A stretch of DNA of 64,000 nt from contig CALWRS010000001.1 of NCBI GenBank assembly GCA_944384025.1, forward strand, positions 248,001-312,000, read 5' to 3'. Below, piece after piece: positions 19,201 to 26,771 of this stretch. The notes beneath the pieces were generated by a model. That model did no database searches. It was not told where the DNA came from and saw only the letters and a list, made by a program, of their open reading frames with translations. The position numbers were made by a program, and so were the translations under genes. Each line of letters opens with the position of its first letter. The stretch's first letter is position 1. Source of the stretch: an uncultured Lachnospiraceae bacterium. GTDB lineage: Bacteria; Bacillota; Clostridia; Lachnospirales; Lachnospiraceae.

Positions 19201-20776
19201 GGATTGCGTCAATCGGCGGGTTCGTAACTTGCGCAAACTGCTGCTTAAAGAAGTTAAACAGCGGCTGATGCTTCTCGGAGAGAACCGCTAGAGGGATGTC
19301 AATACCCATGGCAGCGGTAGATTCTATCCCGTTTTTCGCCATTGGCAAAATTGTATTTTTTACATCCTCGTACGTATAGCCAAATACTTTATACAGCCGG
19401 TCGCGCTCTTCCTGCGAGTAGTTGGGAACTTTGTGGTTGGGGATTTTTAAATCCTTTAATTCCACCAAGTTTTGATCCAGCCATTCGCCGTAAGGGTGGC
19501 GGGTCGCATAAGACATTTTAATTTCATCGTCGCTGATTAACCGCCCCTGCACGGTATCTACAAGGAGCATACGTCCCGGCTGCAGGCGGGATTTCGTAAC
19601 AATGTTTTCCGGCGGAATTTCCAAAACGCCGACTTCCGAAGAAAGAATCAGCCGGTCGTCGTCCGTTACGTAGTACCGCGAAGGACGAAGTCCGTTTCGG
19701 TCAAGGATAGCGCCTACGCGGTCGCCGTCGGAAAACAGGATGGAAGCAGGGCCGTCCCAGGGCTCCATCATCGTTGCGTAATACCGATATAAATCGCGCT
19801 TTTCGCGAGGCATACTCTTATCCTGCGTCCAAGGCTCCGGAATCAGCATCATCATCGCAAGCGGCAGGTCGATGTCGTTCATCATTAAAAATTCCAGCGT
19901 GTTGTCAAGCATCGCAGAGTCGGAACCGGAAGCATTTACGACCGGCAGGATTTTATCCATTTCCGGCTGCAAAACCGTAGAGAACATTGTCTCTTCGCGG
20001 GCAAGCATACGGTCAACGTTTCCGCGGATCGTATTGATTTCGCCGTTGTGCAAAATAATCCGGTTCGGATGTGCGCGTTCCCAGCTGGGCGTCGTGTTCG
20101 TTGAGAAACGGGAATGTACCATAGCGATTGCGGAATCGTAGTCCGGCGACTGCAAATCCCGATAAAAGCGCCGCAGCTGTCCTACAAGAAACATCCCCTT
20201 ATAAACGATGGTGCGGCTCGAAAACGAAACGACGTACGTGTTGTCGTTGCTTTGCTCAAACTCGCGGCGCGCTACATAAAGCTTGCGGTCAAAGGCAAGC
20301 CCTTTTTCAACGTTTTGCGGCCGGGCAACGAAGCATTGCATAATGAAAGGCATGCAGTCTCTGGCACGCTGTCCCAGAATGTCAGGGTCGATTGGCACAG
20401 TACGCCAGCCCAAAAATTGCATCCCCTGCTTTTTGATAATTACCTCAAACATCTTTTTCGCTTGATTTCTGGCAAGCGTGTTTTGAGGAAAGAAAAACAT
20501 ACCAACGCCGTAGGAGCGCTCCTCGGGCAGTGTAATCCCGCAAAGTGCCGCTTCTTTTTGGAAGAAGTTGTGCGAAATTTGCAGCAAAATTCCTACGCCG
20601 TCGCCGGTTTCTCCGGTGGCGTCCTTTCCGGCGCGGTGCTCCAGCTTTTCCACGATTTTCAGAGCATCGTCAACGTTTTGATGGCTCTTTCTTCCCTTCA
20701 TATCCACAACGGCGCCAATTCCGCAGGCGTCGCGTTCGAAGGAAGCGTCGTATAAGGTTTGACCGTTCCATCCCAT
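16256..20776 (-). CDS. gltB: Glutamate synthase large subunit
   Basis: Transfers the glutamine amide to 2-oxoglutarate to give two glutamates. The 1506-residue protein begins with a short propeptide ending before Cys18 in ERDACGIGAVVD, the Ntn amidotransferase nucleophile. It continues with the central domain, the FMN-binding synthase domain (RFGVTSEYLVSAKEIQIKMA, PGEGGHLPGKKV, VLISGYDGGTGAAPQ), the Cys cluster region (CNLDTCPVGVATQ) and the C-terminal beta-helix (GNVALYGATSGSAYICG). The start at 20776 has GGAGG upstream; an open frame extends further but lies across the promoter. Leader attenuation is likely. Confidence 0.96.
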   Translation of the reverse strand: MGWNGQTLYDASFERDACGIGAVVDMKGRKSHQNVDDALKIVEKLEHRAGKDATGETGDGVGILLQISHNFFQKEAALCGITLPEERSYGVGMFFFPQNTLARNQAKKMFEVIIKKQGMQFLGWRTVPIDPDILGQRARDCMPFIMQCFVARPQNVEKGLAFDRKLYVARREFEQSNDNTYVVSFSSRTIVYKGMFLVGQLRRFYRDLQSPDYDSAIAMVHSRFSTNTTPSWERAHPNRIILHNGEINTIRGNVDRMLAREETMFSTVLQPEMDKILPVVNASGSDSAMLDNTLEFLMMNDIDLPLAMMMLIPEPWTQDKSMPREKRDLYRYYATMMEPWDGPASILFSDGDRVGAILDRNGLRPSRYYVTDDDRLILSSEVGVLEIPPENIVTKSRLQPGRMLLVDTVQGRLISDDEIKMSYATRHPYGEWLDQNLVELKDLKIPNHKVPNYSQEERDRLYKVFGYTYEDVKNTILPMAKNGIESTAAMGIDIPLAVLSEKHQPLFNFFKQQFAQVTNPPIDAIREEIITDTTVYVGSDGNLLEEKPENCTVLQIHNPILTSVDMMKIREMSRPGFQVETVSLLYYKNTSLEKAVEHLFITCDRAYKNGSNIIILSDRGIDENHVAIPSLLAVSAMEQHLVRTKKRTAVSIILESAEPRDVHSFATLLGYGARAINPYLAQECISECIDIGLLDKDYHTAIHDYNSAILHGIVKIASKMGVSTLQSYQSSQIFEAIGIRQDVIDKYFTNTISRVGGIGLKEIEEGVEYRHSHAYDPLGLGLDTTLDSTGLHKLRSGENKEDHMYNPATIVALREATQTGDYKRFKEYTAMVDDAGKPHTLRGLLEFAFPEDGGIPLEEVEPATEIVKRFKTGAMSYGSISQEAHECMAIAMNRLGGKSNSGEGGERPERLGTEKNSAIKQVASGRFGVTSEYLVSAKEIQIKMAQGAKPGEGGHLPGKKVYPWIAKTRYSTPGVSLISPPPHHDIYSIEDLAQLIYDLKNANRDARISVKLVSEAGVGTIAAGVAKAGAQVVLISGYDGGTGAAPQSSIHSAGLPWELGLAEAHQTLIQNGLRSRVVLETDGKLMSGRDIAIACILGAEEFGFATAPLVTMGCVMMRVCNLDTCPVGVATQNPELRKLFCGKPEYVMNFMLFMAEEFREIMAKLGVRKVEDLVGHTEFLHVRKKVITKRAAMVDLSRLLNVEAGQGAEHFRPEDIYDFRLSETLDEAVLLKKLAKALKAGQKAELSVAVSSTNRTFGTILGSEITKRFKNTLEDDTYTIHCTGGGGQSFGAFIPKGLTIQLEGDSNDYFGKGLSGGKLAVFPPKNSKFAAEKNIIIGNVALYGATSGSAYICGVAGERFCVRNSGATAVVEGVGDHGCEYMTGGRVAILGRTGKNFAAGMSGGIAFVLDEEHDLYLRLNKEMVTMSELTEKHDIQELKTMLENHVKATGSALGKRILEHMEDYIPRFKKVIPTDYNKMLVTIAQMEERGMTREQAEIEAFYAVSK

Positions 20777-20814
20777 AAAAATGTACCTCCATTTCAGTAT
20801 TTTCCCTGATGGAT

Positions 20815-20861
20815 AAAGAAAAACGGCAAAAGGGCAGAATAATCTGCGACACCTTTGCCGT
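20815..20861 (-). terminator. Leader terminator / antitermination element upstream of gltB
   Basis: On the minus strand arms ACGGCAAA and TTTGCCGT close a hairpin followed by six T, starting a few bases after the promoter. Nested at 20835-20860 are stem CGGC/GTCG with loop AAAGGT and stem CAG/CTG with loop ATTATT, the same stems and spacing as in the glnN leader. The first loop has A at position 1 and G at position 4, as known for ANTAR-protein target hairpins; the second has A1 but not G4. Confidence 0.78.
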
Positions 20862-20873
20862 CTAGCTGACGTA

Positions 20874-20902
20874 ACTATACCGCGGAAAAAAGAGACTGTC
20901 AA
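20874..20902 (-). promoter_or_regulatory. Promoter of gltB-gltD
   Basis: TTGACA (20897-20902) and TATAGT (20874-20879) on the minus strand, spaced by 17 bases. Transcription runs directly into the leader terminator. Confidence 0.85.
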
Positions 20903-20972
20903 CCTTTTTTTGTCAAATGGAGTTTTTATGGGCATTTGAGAGCAGAAGCGGAAGTTATTGCGGGAAAAATCC

Positions 20973-21000
20973 TTGACAATTTGTTCGGGAACAGTATAAT
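20973..21000 (+). promoter_or_regulatory. Promoter of glnA
   Basis: TTGACA (20973-20978) and a perfect TATAAT (20995-21000) with 16-base spacing, divergent from the gltB promoter about 70 bases away. Confidence 0.85.
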
Positions 21001-21018
21001 GAACCTGTGAGAGCAATG

Positions 21019-21067
21019 ACGTTCATCAACAGAGGGGTAGGCACCCCTTTTTGTGATGAACGTTTTT
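21019..21067 (+). terminator. Leader terminator upstream of glnA
   Basis: A 10-bp perfect outer stem (21019-21028 with 21054-21063) followed by five T lies between the promoter and glnA. An inner GGGGT/ACCCC hairpin is itself followed by five T. The tandem-loop block seen in the glnN and gltB leaders is not evident here. Confidence 0.75.
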
Positions 21068-21126
21068 GATTTCAAAGACCCGCTATTGGGAAAGGAATTG
21101 GGATAGCACTTGTTTTGGAGGTACAC

Positions 21127-22347
21127 ATGAACAAAGTATACTCGCTGGAAGAGGTTAAGGCATTTGTAGAGGAAGAAGACGTAAAATTTATTCGCCTCGC
21201 CTTTTGTGACATTTACGGAAACATGAAAAACATTAGCATTATGTCGCACGAACTGGATCGCTTGTTTGAAGACGGCGTAAGCTTTGACGCGTCTGCAATC
21301 GAAGGCTTTGCGGATGCGGATCGCTCGGATTTGTTTTTGCATCCGGACATTGCAACGCTTACGGTGCTTCCTTGGCGTCCGCAGTCCGGGCGTGTTGTGC
21401 GAATGCTTTGCGACATCCGGTATCCGGACGGAACGCCTTACGAAAGAGACACGCGCCAATATTTGCGAAAAGCAGTTGAGACGGCAAAGGCACAGGGCGT
21501 TTCCGTTAGTTTTGGCGTAGAATTTGAGTTTTATTTGTTTAAGGTAGACGAAGACGGAAACCCGACCAAAATTCCTTTTGACCACGCGGGCTACTTAGAT
21601 ATTGCGCCCGAAGACAAAGGGGAAAATGTGCGTCGGGAAATTTGTTTTTCCTTGCTTGATATGGGAATTTTGCCGGAGAGCTCGCACCACGAAGAAGGAC
21701 CCGGCCAGCACGAAATTGATTTTCGCTACGGCGATCCTATGAGCACGGCGGACAACGCAGTTACGTTTGAAGCAGTTGTAAAGACAATTGCCATGCGTAA
21801 CGGCTTGCACGCGGACTTTTCTCCGAAGCCGCTGCCCGAAGAAAGCGGAAGCGGCATGCACATTAACATTTCCCTTGATTCCGACGATATGGACGAGGCG
21901 CACATGTTTATGGCAGGCATTTTGGAGCATGTAGCGGAGATAACGGCGTTTTTAAACCCACTTCCCGAATCGTACGAGCGCCTTGGCGGAAAAAAGGCGC
22001 CAAAATATATTACTTGGTCGAGAGAAAATCGCTCGCAGCTTATCCGAGTTCCTGCGGCGAAAAAAGGACACAGAAGACTCGAGCTTCGTTCTCCGGATGC
22101 AAAGACAAATCCGTATCTGGCGTATGCGCTTTTGATTTACGCAGGGCTTGATGGAATCCAAAGAAAGCTAGAGCTTCCGCCAAGCACGGATTACAATTTG
22201 TTTATCGCAGACGAAACCGTGACCGCAAACCTTGCGACGCTTCCGCAAAGTTTGGACGAAGCGCTTTGCATTGCGGAAAAGAGCGCGTGGTTAAAGCAAA
22301 TCCTTCCTTCCGAGTATATTGAGCAGTATCGAAAACGAAACTCGTAA
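21127..22347 (+). CDS. glnA: Glutamine synthetase type I (short form)
   Basis: A second, unrelated-type glutamine synthetase. The 406-residue product has the GSI beta-grasp start (VKFIRLAFCDIYGNMKN, SFDASAIEGF), the GVEFEFYLF metal site, EEGPGQHEIDFRYGDP, GSGMHINISLD, and the RSPDAKTNPYLAYALL C-terminal segment with the Arg/Glu substrate site RRLELR. It is shorter than typical GSI (about 440-470) and lacks the adenylylation-loop Tyr region of GSI-beta. The start at 21127 follows GGAG; a TTG at 21115 is inside that site. It lies downstream of an attenuator-like leader and is followed 36 bases later by the ANTAR gene. Confidence 0.93.
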   Translation: MNKVYSLEEVKAFVEEEDVKFIRLAFCDIYGNMKNISIMSHELDRLFEDGVSFDASAIEGFADADRSDLFLHPDIATLTVLPWRPQSGRVVRMLCDIRYPDGTPYERDTRQYLRKAVETAKAQGVSVSFGVEFEFYLFKVDEDGNPTKIPFDHAGYLDIAPEDKGENVRREICFSLLDMGILPESSHHEEGPGQHEIDFRYGDPMSTADNAVTFEAVVKTIAMRNGLHADFSPKPLPEESGSGMHINISLDSDDMDEAHMFMAGILEHVAEITAFLNPLPESYERLGGKKAPKYITWSRENRSQLIRVPAAKKGHRRLELRSPDAKTNPYLAYALLIYAGLDGIQRKLELPPSTDYNLFIADETVTANLATLPQSLDEALCIAEKSAWLKQILPSEYIEQYRKRNS

Positions 22348-22383
22348 TCTGCGCGTTATGGGATAGAGCACAGGAGGAAGGGA

Positions 22384-22971
22384 ATGTTTTTGGATAGAGA
22401 TATCGTAAGCGTTCTGCTCATTTCCGCCTCACAGAAATGGACGGATACGATTTTGGAATTGCTGCCTCACCGGCAATTCCAGCCGGTTACAACGGTCTGT
22501 ACCGCGGGAGAAGCAAGGAGGCTTCTGTTAGAACAATCGTTTGATCTAGTATTAATTATTTCCCCGCTCCGCGATGATTTCGGCGCGCAGCTTGCGATTG
22601 AGATTGCGGATAACGGGCAAAGCGGCGTGCTTTTGTTTGTTAAGGCCGACTTGTTTGAGCAGGCGTCCTACAAAGTAGAGAGCCACGGCGTTTTGACGCT
22701 TGCAGTACCCTGCCCGCGGATGGTAATTATGCAAAGTGTAAAGCTTCTGGTTGCCACGCGTGCGCGGCTTCGCGTGCTGGAAAACAAGGCGATTTCCCTA
22801 GAAGCAAAGATGGAGGAGATTCGCATTGTGAACCGGGCAAAGCTGCTTTTGGTTGAACAGCAAAAAATGAGCGAGTCGGAGGCGCACCGCTACATCGAAA
22901 AGACCGCTATGGATACTTGTCAAAAGAAGTCCGCTGTGGCGCAGGAAATTATCCGCACTTACGGAGCGTGA
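22384..22971 (+). CDS. ANTAR-domain antitermination regulator (NitR-like) with degenerate receiver
   Basis: A 195-residue protein. Residues 1-125 resemble a receiver fold (VLLISASQKW, FDLVLIISPLRDD, VLLFVKADLF), but the position of the phospho-acceptor Asp after FDLVLI is Ile, so phosphorylation is unlikely. After a coiled-coil linker, residues about 138-193 are an ANTAR RNA-binding domain (RAKLLLVEQQKMSESEAHR, IEKTAMDTCQKKSAVAQEII). ANTAR proteins stabilise tandem hairpins in nascent leaders and prevent termination. AGGAGG precedes the ATG, and the gene is probably cotranscribed with glnA. NitR, described beside glnA in a solventogenic Clostridium, is the closest precedent known to me. Likely targets are the glnN and gltB leaders. 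Confidence 0.85.
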   Translation: MFLDRDIVSVLLISASQKWTDTILELLPHRQFQPVTTVCTAGEARRLLLEQSFDLVLIISPLRDDFGAQLAIEIADNGQSGVLLFVKADLFEQASYKVESHGVLTLAVPCPRMVIMQSVKLLVATRARLRVLENKAISLEAKMEEIRIVNRAKLLLVEQQKMSESEAHRYIEKTAMDTCQKKSAVAQEIIRTYGA

Positions 22972-23010
22972 CGTCTTTGCGGCGATAGTTTGTCGGAATG
23001 GAGGAGGCAT

Positions 23011-24609
23011 ATGACGAAGTACATTTTTGTGACCGGCGGCGTAGTGTCCGGTCTGGGAAAAGGAATTACGGCGGCGTCGCTTGGACGTTTGCTAAAAGCG
23101 CGCGGTCTAAAGGTGGCGGCGCAGAAGCTGGACCCTTATATTAACGTGGATCCCGGGACGATGAGCCCCTACCAGCATGGCGAAGTTTTTGTAACGGAAG
23201 ACGGCGCGGAAACCGATTTGGATTTGGGACATTACGAGCGGTTTATTGACGAGAATTTAAATAAATTTTCCAACCTCACAACCGGAAAAGTTTACTGGAA
23301 CGTTCTGAATAAGGAGCGCAGAGGCGAATACTTAGGGCAGACCGTTCAGGTAATTCCGCATATTACAAACGAAATTAAAGCGTTTATCTACAATGTAGGA
23401 AAGAAAACCGACGCGGACATCGTTATTACTGAAATCGGCGGAACAACGGGCGATATTGAAAGCCAGCCGTTTTTGGAAGCTATCCGCCAAGTCGGACTGG
23501 AAGTCGGGCAGGAGAACGCTCTTTACATTCACGTAACGCTTGTCCCGTTTTTAAGTGGAAGCGATGAGCACAAATCAAAACCGACGCAGCACTCCGTTAA
23601 GGAGCTGCAGGGGATGGGCATCCATCCGGACATTATTGTGCTTCGCTGCGACCAGCCGCTTGAAGAATCCATCTTTAAGAAAATTGCGATGTTTTGCAAT
23701 GTAAAGCCAGACTGCGTTTTGGAAAACCGGACGATTCCGGTTTTGTACGAAGCGCCGATCATGCTTGAGAGGAGCCGCTTTTCCGACATTGTCTGCCGGG
23801 AGCTTGGGCTTGCCGCGCGCGAGCCGGATTTGCGCGACTGGAACGAGATGCTAGAAAATATCCGCAATATGAACCGCACGGTTGTCATCGGTCTTGTCGG
23901 AAAGTATGTGCAGCTGCACGACGCTTACCTGTCCGTTGCGGAAGCGCTTCGCCACGCAGGCTACCGATACGGCGCAAAAGTGCATATCGAGTGGATTGAC
24001 AGCGAACAGATAACGGACGAGAACGTAAAAGACGTGCTTGGCGGCTGCGACGGAATTTTGGTTCCGGGAGGCTTTGGAAGCCGCGGAATCGAAGGGATGA
24101 TTACGACGGCGCGCTACGCTAGAGAAAACAACGTGCCGTATTTAGGAATTTGTCTGGGAATGCAAATTGCGGTCATTGATTTTGCCCGCCATGTGTGCGG
24201 TCTTGCCGACGCGAATTCCGGCGAGTTTGACGAAGTCAGCCGCAACAAAGTAATCGACTTTATGCCGGATCAAAGCGACGAAATCAACAAGGGCGGAACG
24301 CTTCGGCTTGGCGCGTATCCGTGCCGCATTTTGGCGGGAACGCAGATGGCGGAATGCTACAGAGCGGAGCTGATTTCCGAGAGGCACCGTCATCGGTACG
24401 AATTTAACAACGAGTATCGTGCGCTGATGGAGGAAAAGGGATTGATTGTCAGCGGAACGTCGCCGGACAATCACATCGTGGAGACGATAGAGGTTCCAGG
24501 ACATCGGTTTTTTGTCGGCGTACAGTTTCATCCGGAATTTAAAAGCCGTCCGAATAAAGCGCACCCGCTGTTTGCGGGGCTAATCCGGGCTTCGCTCAAA
24601 GAAGAATAG
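23011..24609 (+). CDS. pyrG: CTP synthase
   Basis: Aminates UTP to CTP with glutamine and ATP. The 532-residue protein starts [19 protein letters not shown], the synthetase-domain P-loop, with [22 protein letters not shown] following. The C-terminal class I amidotransferase domain has the oxyanion GGFGSRG, the nucleophile Cys in [12 protein letters not shown] and the His-Glu pair in [16 protein letters not shown] stands before ATG 23011; the TTG at 22990 is not used. It lies 40 bases after the ANTAR gene on the same strand. Confidence 0.96.
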   Translation: MTKYIFVTGGVVSGLGKGITAASLGRLLKARGLKVAAQKLDPYINVDPGTMSPYQHGEVFVTEDGAETDLDLGHYERFIDENLNKFSNLTTGKVYWNVLNKERRGEYLGQTVQVIPHITNEIKAFIYNVGKKTDADIVITEIGGTTGDIESQPFLEAIRQVGLEVGQENALYIHVTLVPFLSGSDEHKSKPTQHSVKELQGMGIHPDIIVLRCDQPLEESIFKKIAMFCNVKPDCVLENRTIPVLYEAPIMLERSRFSDIVCRELGLAAREPDLRDWNEMLENIRNMNRTVVIGLVGKYVQLHDAYLSVAEALRHAGYRYGAKVHIEWIDSEQITDENVKDVLGGCDGILVPGGFGSRGIEGMITTARYARENNVPYLGICLGMQIAVIDFARHVCGLADANSGEFDEVSRNKVIDFMPDQSDEINKGGTLRLGAYPCRILAGTQMAECYRAELISERHRHRYEFNNEYRALMEEKGLIVSGTSPDNHIVETIEVPGHRFFVGVQFHPEFKSRPNKAHPLFAGLIRASLKEE

Positions 24610-24652
24610 GGCGCTTCGCACGGAAACACAGCAGACAGGGGAGGAATCGGAA

Positions 24653-26110
24653 ATGGGTTTTCAGGATCAGGTACATGAAGAGTGCGGCGTATTTGGCGTC
24701 TATTCGCCGGAAACGTGCGACGTTGCGTCTACGGTTTATTACGGACTGTTTTCCTTGCAGCACAGGGGGCAGGAGAGCTGTGGTATTATTGTAAACGACG
24801 ACGGTATTTTTTCCGGCTACAAAGACCAAGGACTAGTAAATGACGTATTTTCGCCGCGCGTTATGATGGGGCTTGGAAGCGGCAATATGGCGGTCGGGCA
24901 CGTTCGCTATTCTACAACAGGAGAAAGCGATCGTTCCAACGCGCAGCCGATTGTCGTCAACCATATGAAGGGGCGCATGGCGCTTGCGCATAACGGAAAT
25001 CTCATTAATACGCACGAGCTGAGAGAAGAGCTGGAGCTTAACGGCGCCATTTTCCACATGACAAGCGACACCGAAGTAATTTCCTATGTAATCATTCGGG
25101 AACGGTTGACGTCGCGCTCCATAGAAGAAGCGGTGAACCGTGCCATGGGGCGGTTAAAAGGTGCGTACTCGCTTGTTTTAATGTCGCCCGCAAAGCTGAT
25201 TGCCGCAAGAGACCCGCACGGGTTCCGGCCGCTTTGCTACGGGAAAACTGCCGACGGCCGCTACATCGTCGCCTCGGAGACATGTGCGCTGCTTGCCGTT
25301 AGCGCAGAGCCAATCCGCGACCTTGACCCGGGAGAAATTCTCGTTATTGACCAAAACGGCGTGCGCTCGATTCGCGACCATTGCAATACGGCGCCTACGA
25401 CGCATTGCGTCTTTGAATACATCTACTTTGCGCGCCCGGACTCGGTTATCGACGGCCGTTCGGTTCATGCTGCGCGACTTAGAGCGGGCGAGTTTTTAGC
25501 AAAACGTCACCCGGTTGAGGCCGACCTTGTCGTTGGCGTTCCGGATTCGGGACTGGACGCGGCGCTTGGCTTTTCGCGCGCTTCGGGAATTCCTTACGGA
25601 ATTGGCCTGATTAAAAACAAATACATTGGCCGGACCTTTATTGCGCCCGGACAGGCAGCGCGGGAGGACAAAGTAAAAATCAAACTCAATCCCATTGCCG
25701 AGGCGGTAGCCGGAAAGCGGATTGTTTTAATTGACGACTCTATCGTAAGAGGGACGACCTCCCGGCGGATTGTAGAGCTTTTGCGCGAGGCGGGGGCTAC
25801 GGAAATTCATATGCGCGTTTCCGCGCCGCCCTTTATTCGCCCTTGCTATTACGGGACGGACATTGATTCCTGCGAGCACTTAATTGCGTGCAAATACTCG
25901 CTGGATGAAATATGCGAACAAATCGGGGCGGACAGCTTAGGATATCTGGCTGTGGAAGACGTTGTCCGGCTGTGCGGAGACGACCGAAAGGGCGTATATT
26001 GCACCGCATGCTTTAGCGGCAACTATCCGACAGAACTGCCGACCGCAGACAAAAAGCATTTTTACGACCAGAAGATTAGCGAAAGGAAAAAGAAAAAGGA
26101 AAGTACATGA
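24653..26110 (+). CDS. purF: Amidophosphoribosyltransferase
   Basis: First committed step of purine synthesis: PRPP and glutamine give phosphoribosylamine. The 485-residue enzyme is the Bacillus-type form with a propeptide before Cys11 (VHEECGVFGVY), the glutaminase motifs (QHRGQES, AHNGNLINT) and the PRPP loop VLIDDSIVRGTTSRRIV. Cys residues for a structural 4Fe-4S cluster are present (CYYGTDIDSCEHLIACK, and CTACFSGNYP near the C-terminus). A GGGAGG site precedes the ATG. It overlaps the next gene by four bases (ATGA). No purine riboswitch is visible in the short 43-base gap upstream. Confidence 0.96.
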   Translation: MGFQDQVHEECGVFGVYSPETCDVASTVYYGLFSLQHRGQESCGIIVNDDGIFSGYKDQGLVNDVFSPRVMMGLGSGNMAVGHVRYSTTGESDRSNAQPIVVNHMKGRMALAHNGNLINTHELREELELNGAIFHMTSDTEVISYVIIRERLTSRSIEEAVNRAMGRLKGAYSLVLMSPAKLIAARDPHGFRPLCYGKTADGRYIVASETCALLAVSAEPIRDLDPGEILVIDQNGVRSIRDHCNTAPTTHCVFEYIYFARPDSVIDGRSVHAARLRAGEFLAKRHPVEADLVVGVPDSGLDAALGFSRASGIPYGIGLIKNKYIGRTFIAPGQAAREDKVKIKLNPIAEAVAGKRIVLIDDSIVRGTTSRRIVELLREAGATEIHMRVSAPPFIRPCYYGTDIDSCEHLIACKYSLDEICEQIGADSLGYLAVEDVVRLCGDDRKGVYCTACFSGNYPTELPTADKKHFYDQKISERKKKKEST

Positions 26111-26628
26111 AATTACTGATTGCATCGGACATTCATGGCTCCGCGTATTATTGCGAGAAGCTTATGGAAGCGTTTTTCCAGGAAGGAGCGGAAAGGCTTC
26201 TTTTGCTTGGAGACTTGCTCTACCACGGTCCCCGCAATGACCTCCCAAAAGACTATCAGCCAAAGCAGGTGATCGAAATGCTAAACGCGCAGGCGGATCG
26301 TATTTTGTGCGTGCGCGGCAATTGCGACGCCGAAGTGGATCAGATGGTTCTCGACTTCCCGATTGTCTCGGAGCTTGCCTTCCTGCCGTGGCAGGGGCGC
26401 ATGATTTTCGCGACGCACGGACATATTTGGAACAAGGAGAATTCCCCACTGAAAAAAGCCGGGGATATTCTTTTGCAGGGGCATACGCACGTGCCGGTTT
26501 GTGAAACTTTTGGGTCAAACGGAGAATTTACGCTTTGGAATCCGGGGTCGGTTTCCCTGCCAAAAGACGGTTCGCCGCATGGGTACCTGTTGCTTGACGA
26601 TACGGCGGAGTGGAAGACGCTTGCTTAA
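26107..26628 (+). CDS. YfcE/MJ0936-type metallophosphodiesterase
   Basis: A 173-residue calcineurin-like phosphoesterase. The metal-binding motifs of the family are present: ASDIHGS near the N-terminus, LLLGDLLYHGP, VRGNCDAEVD, FATHGH and LQGHTHVP, ending with WNPGSVSLPKD. Relatives hydrolyse phosphodiesters in vitro, but the natural substrate is usually unknown. The start overlaps the purF stop (ATGA), implying translational coupling. A strong terminator follows. Confidence 0.92.
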   Translation: MKLLIASDIHGSAYYCEKLMEAFFQEGAERLLLLGDLLYHGPRNDLPKDYQPKQVIEMLNAQADRILCVRGNCDAEVDQMVLDFPIVSELAFLPWQGRMIFATHGHIWNKENSPLKKAGDILLQGHTHVPVCETFGSNGEFTLWNPGSVSLPKDGSPHGYLLLDDTAEWKTLA

Positions 26629-26651
26629 GCGAATGTCATAGAGAAAAAGAT

Positions 26652-26687
26652 CACTGTATTTTCGCTCGGAAAATACAGTGTTTTTTT
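26652..26687 (+). terminator. Terminator after the YfcE-type gene
   Basis: A 12-bp perfect stem (26652-26663 with 26669-26680), five-base loop and seven T. It ends the purF transcript. Confidence 0.92.
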
Positions 26688-26717
26688 GCGGCTTTTGCAC
26701 AAAGACAGGAGATGCTA

Positions 26718-26746
26718 TTGACGGCTCTTGCCGCAACTTGTATAAT
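26718..26746 (+). promoter_or_regulatory. Promoter of rarA
   Basis: TTGACG (26718-26723) and TATAAT (26741-26746) with 17-base spacing, about 25 bases before the rarA start. Confidence 0.85.
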
Positions 26747-26771
26747 GTAAAGAATAAAATGGAGGACAGGC

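Noticed and set aside
20114..20755. Long open frame antisense to gltB (about 213 codons), and similar antisense frames elsewhere, for example 134-709 and 26162-26518
   Set aside because: These are shadows of strongly biased codons in confirmed genes. They show no recognisable domains and no ribosome sites.
16256..21016. Longer GltB from an upstream start near 21016
   Set aside because: The extension of about 80 codons covers the promoter, leader terminator and ribosome site, and the Ntn enzyme requires its Cys close to the N-terminus.
21068..21126. T-box or other riboswitch in the glnA leader
   Set aside because: No T-box specifier or conserved T-box sequence is seen; only the terminator hairpin is clear.
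24610..24652. Purine riboswitch upstream of purF
   Set aside because: The gap is only 43 bases and has no three-way junction sequence.
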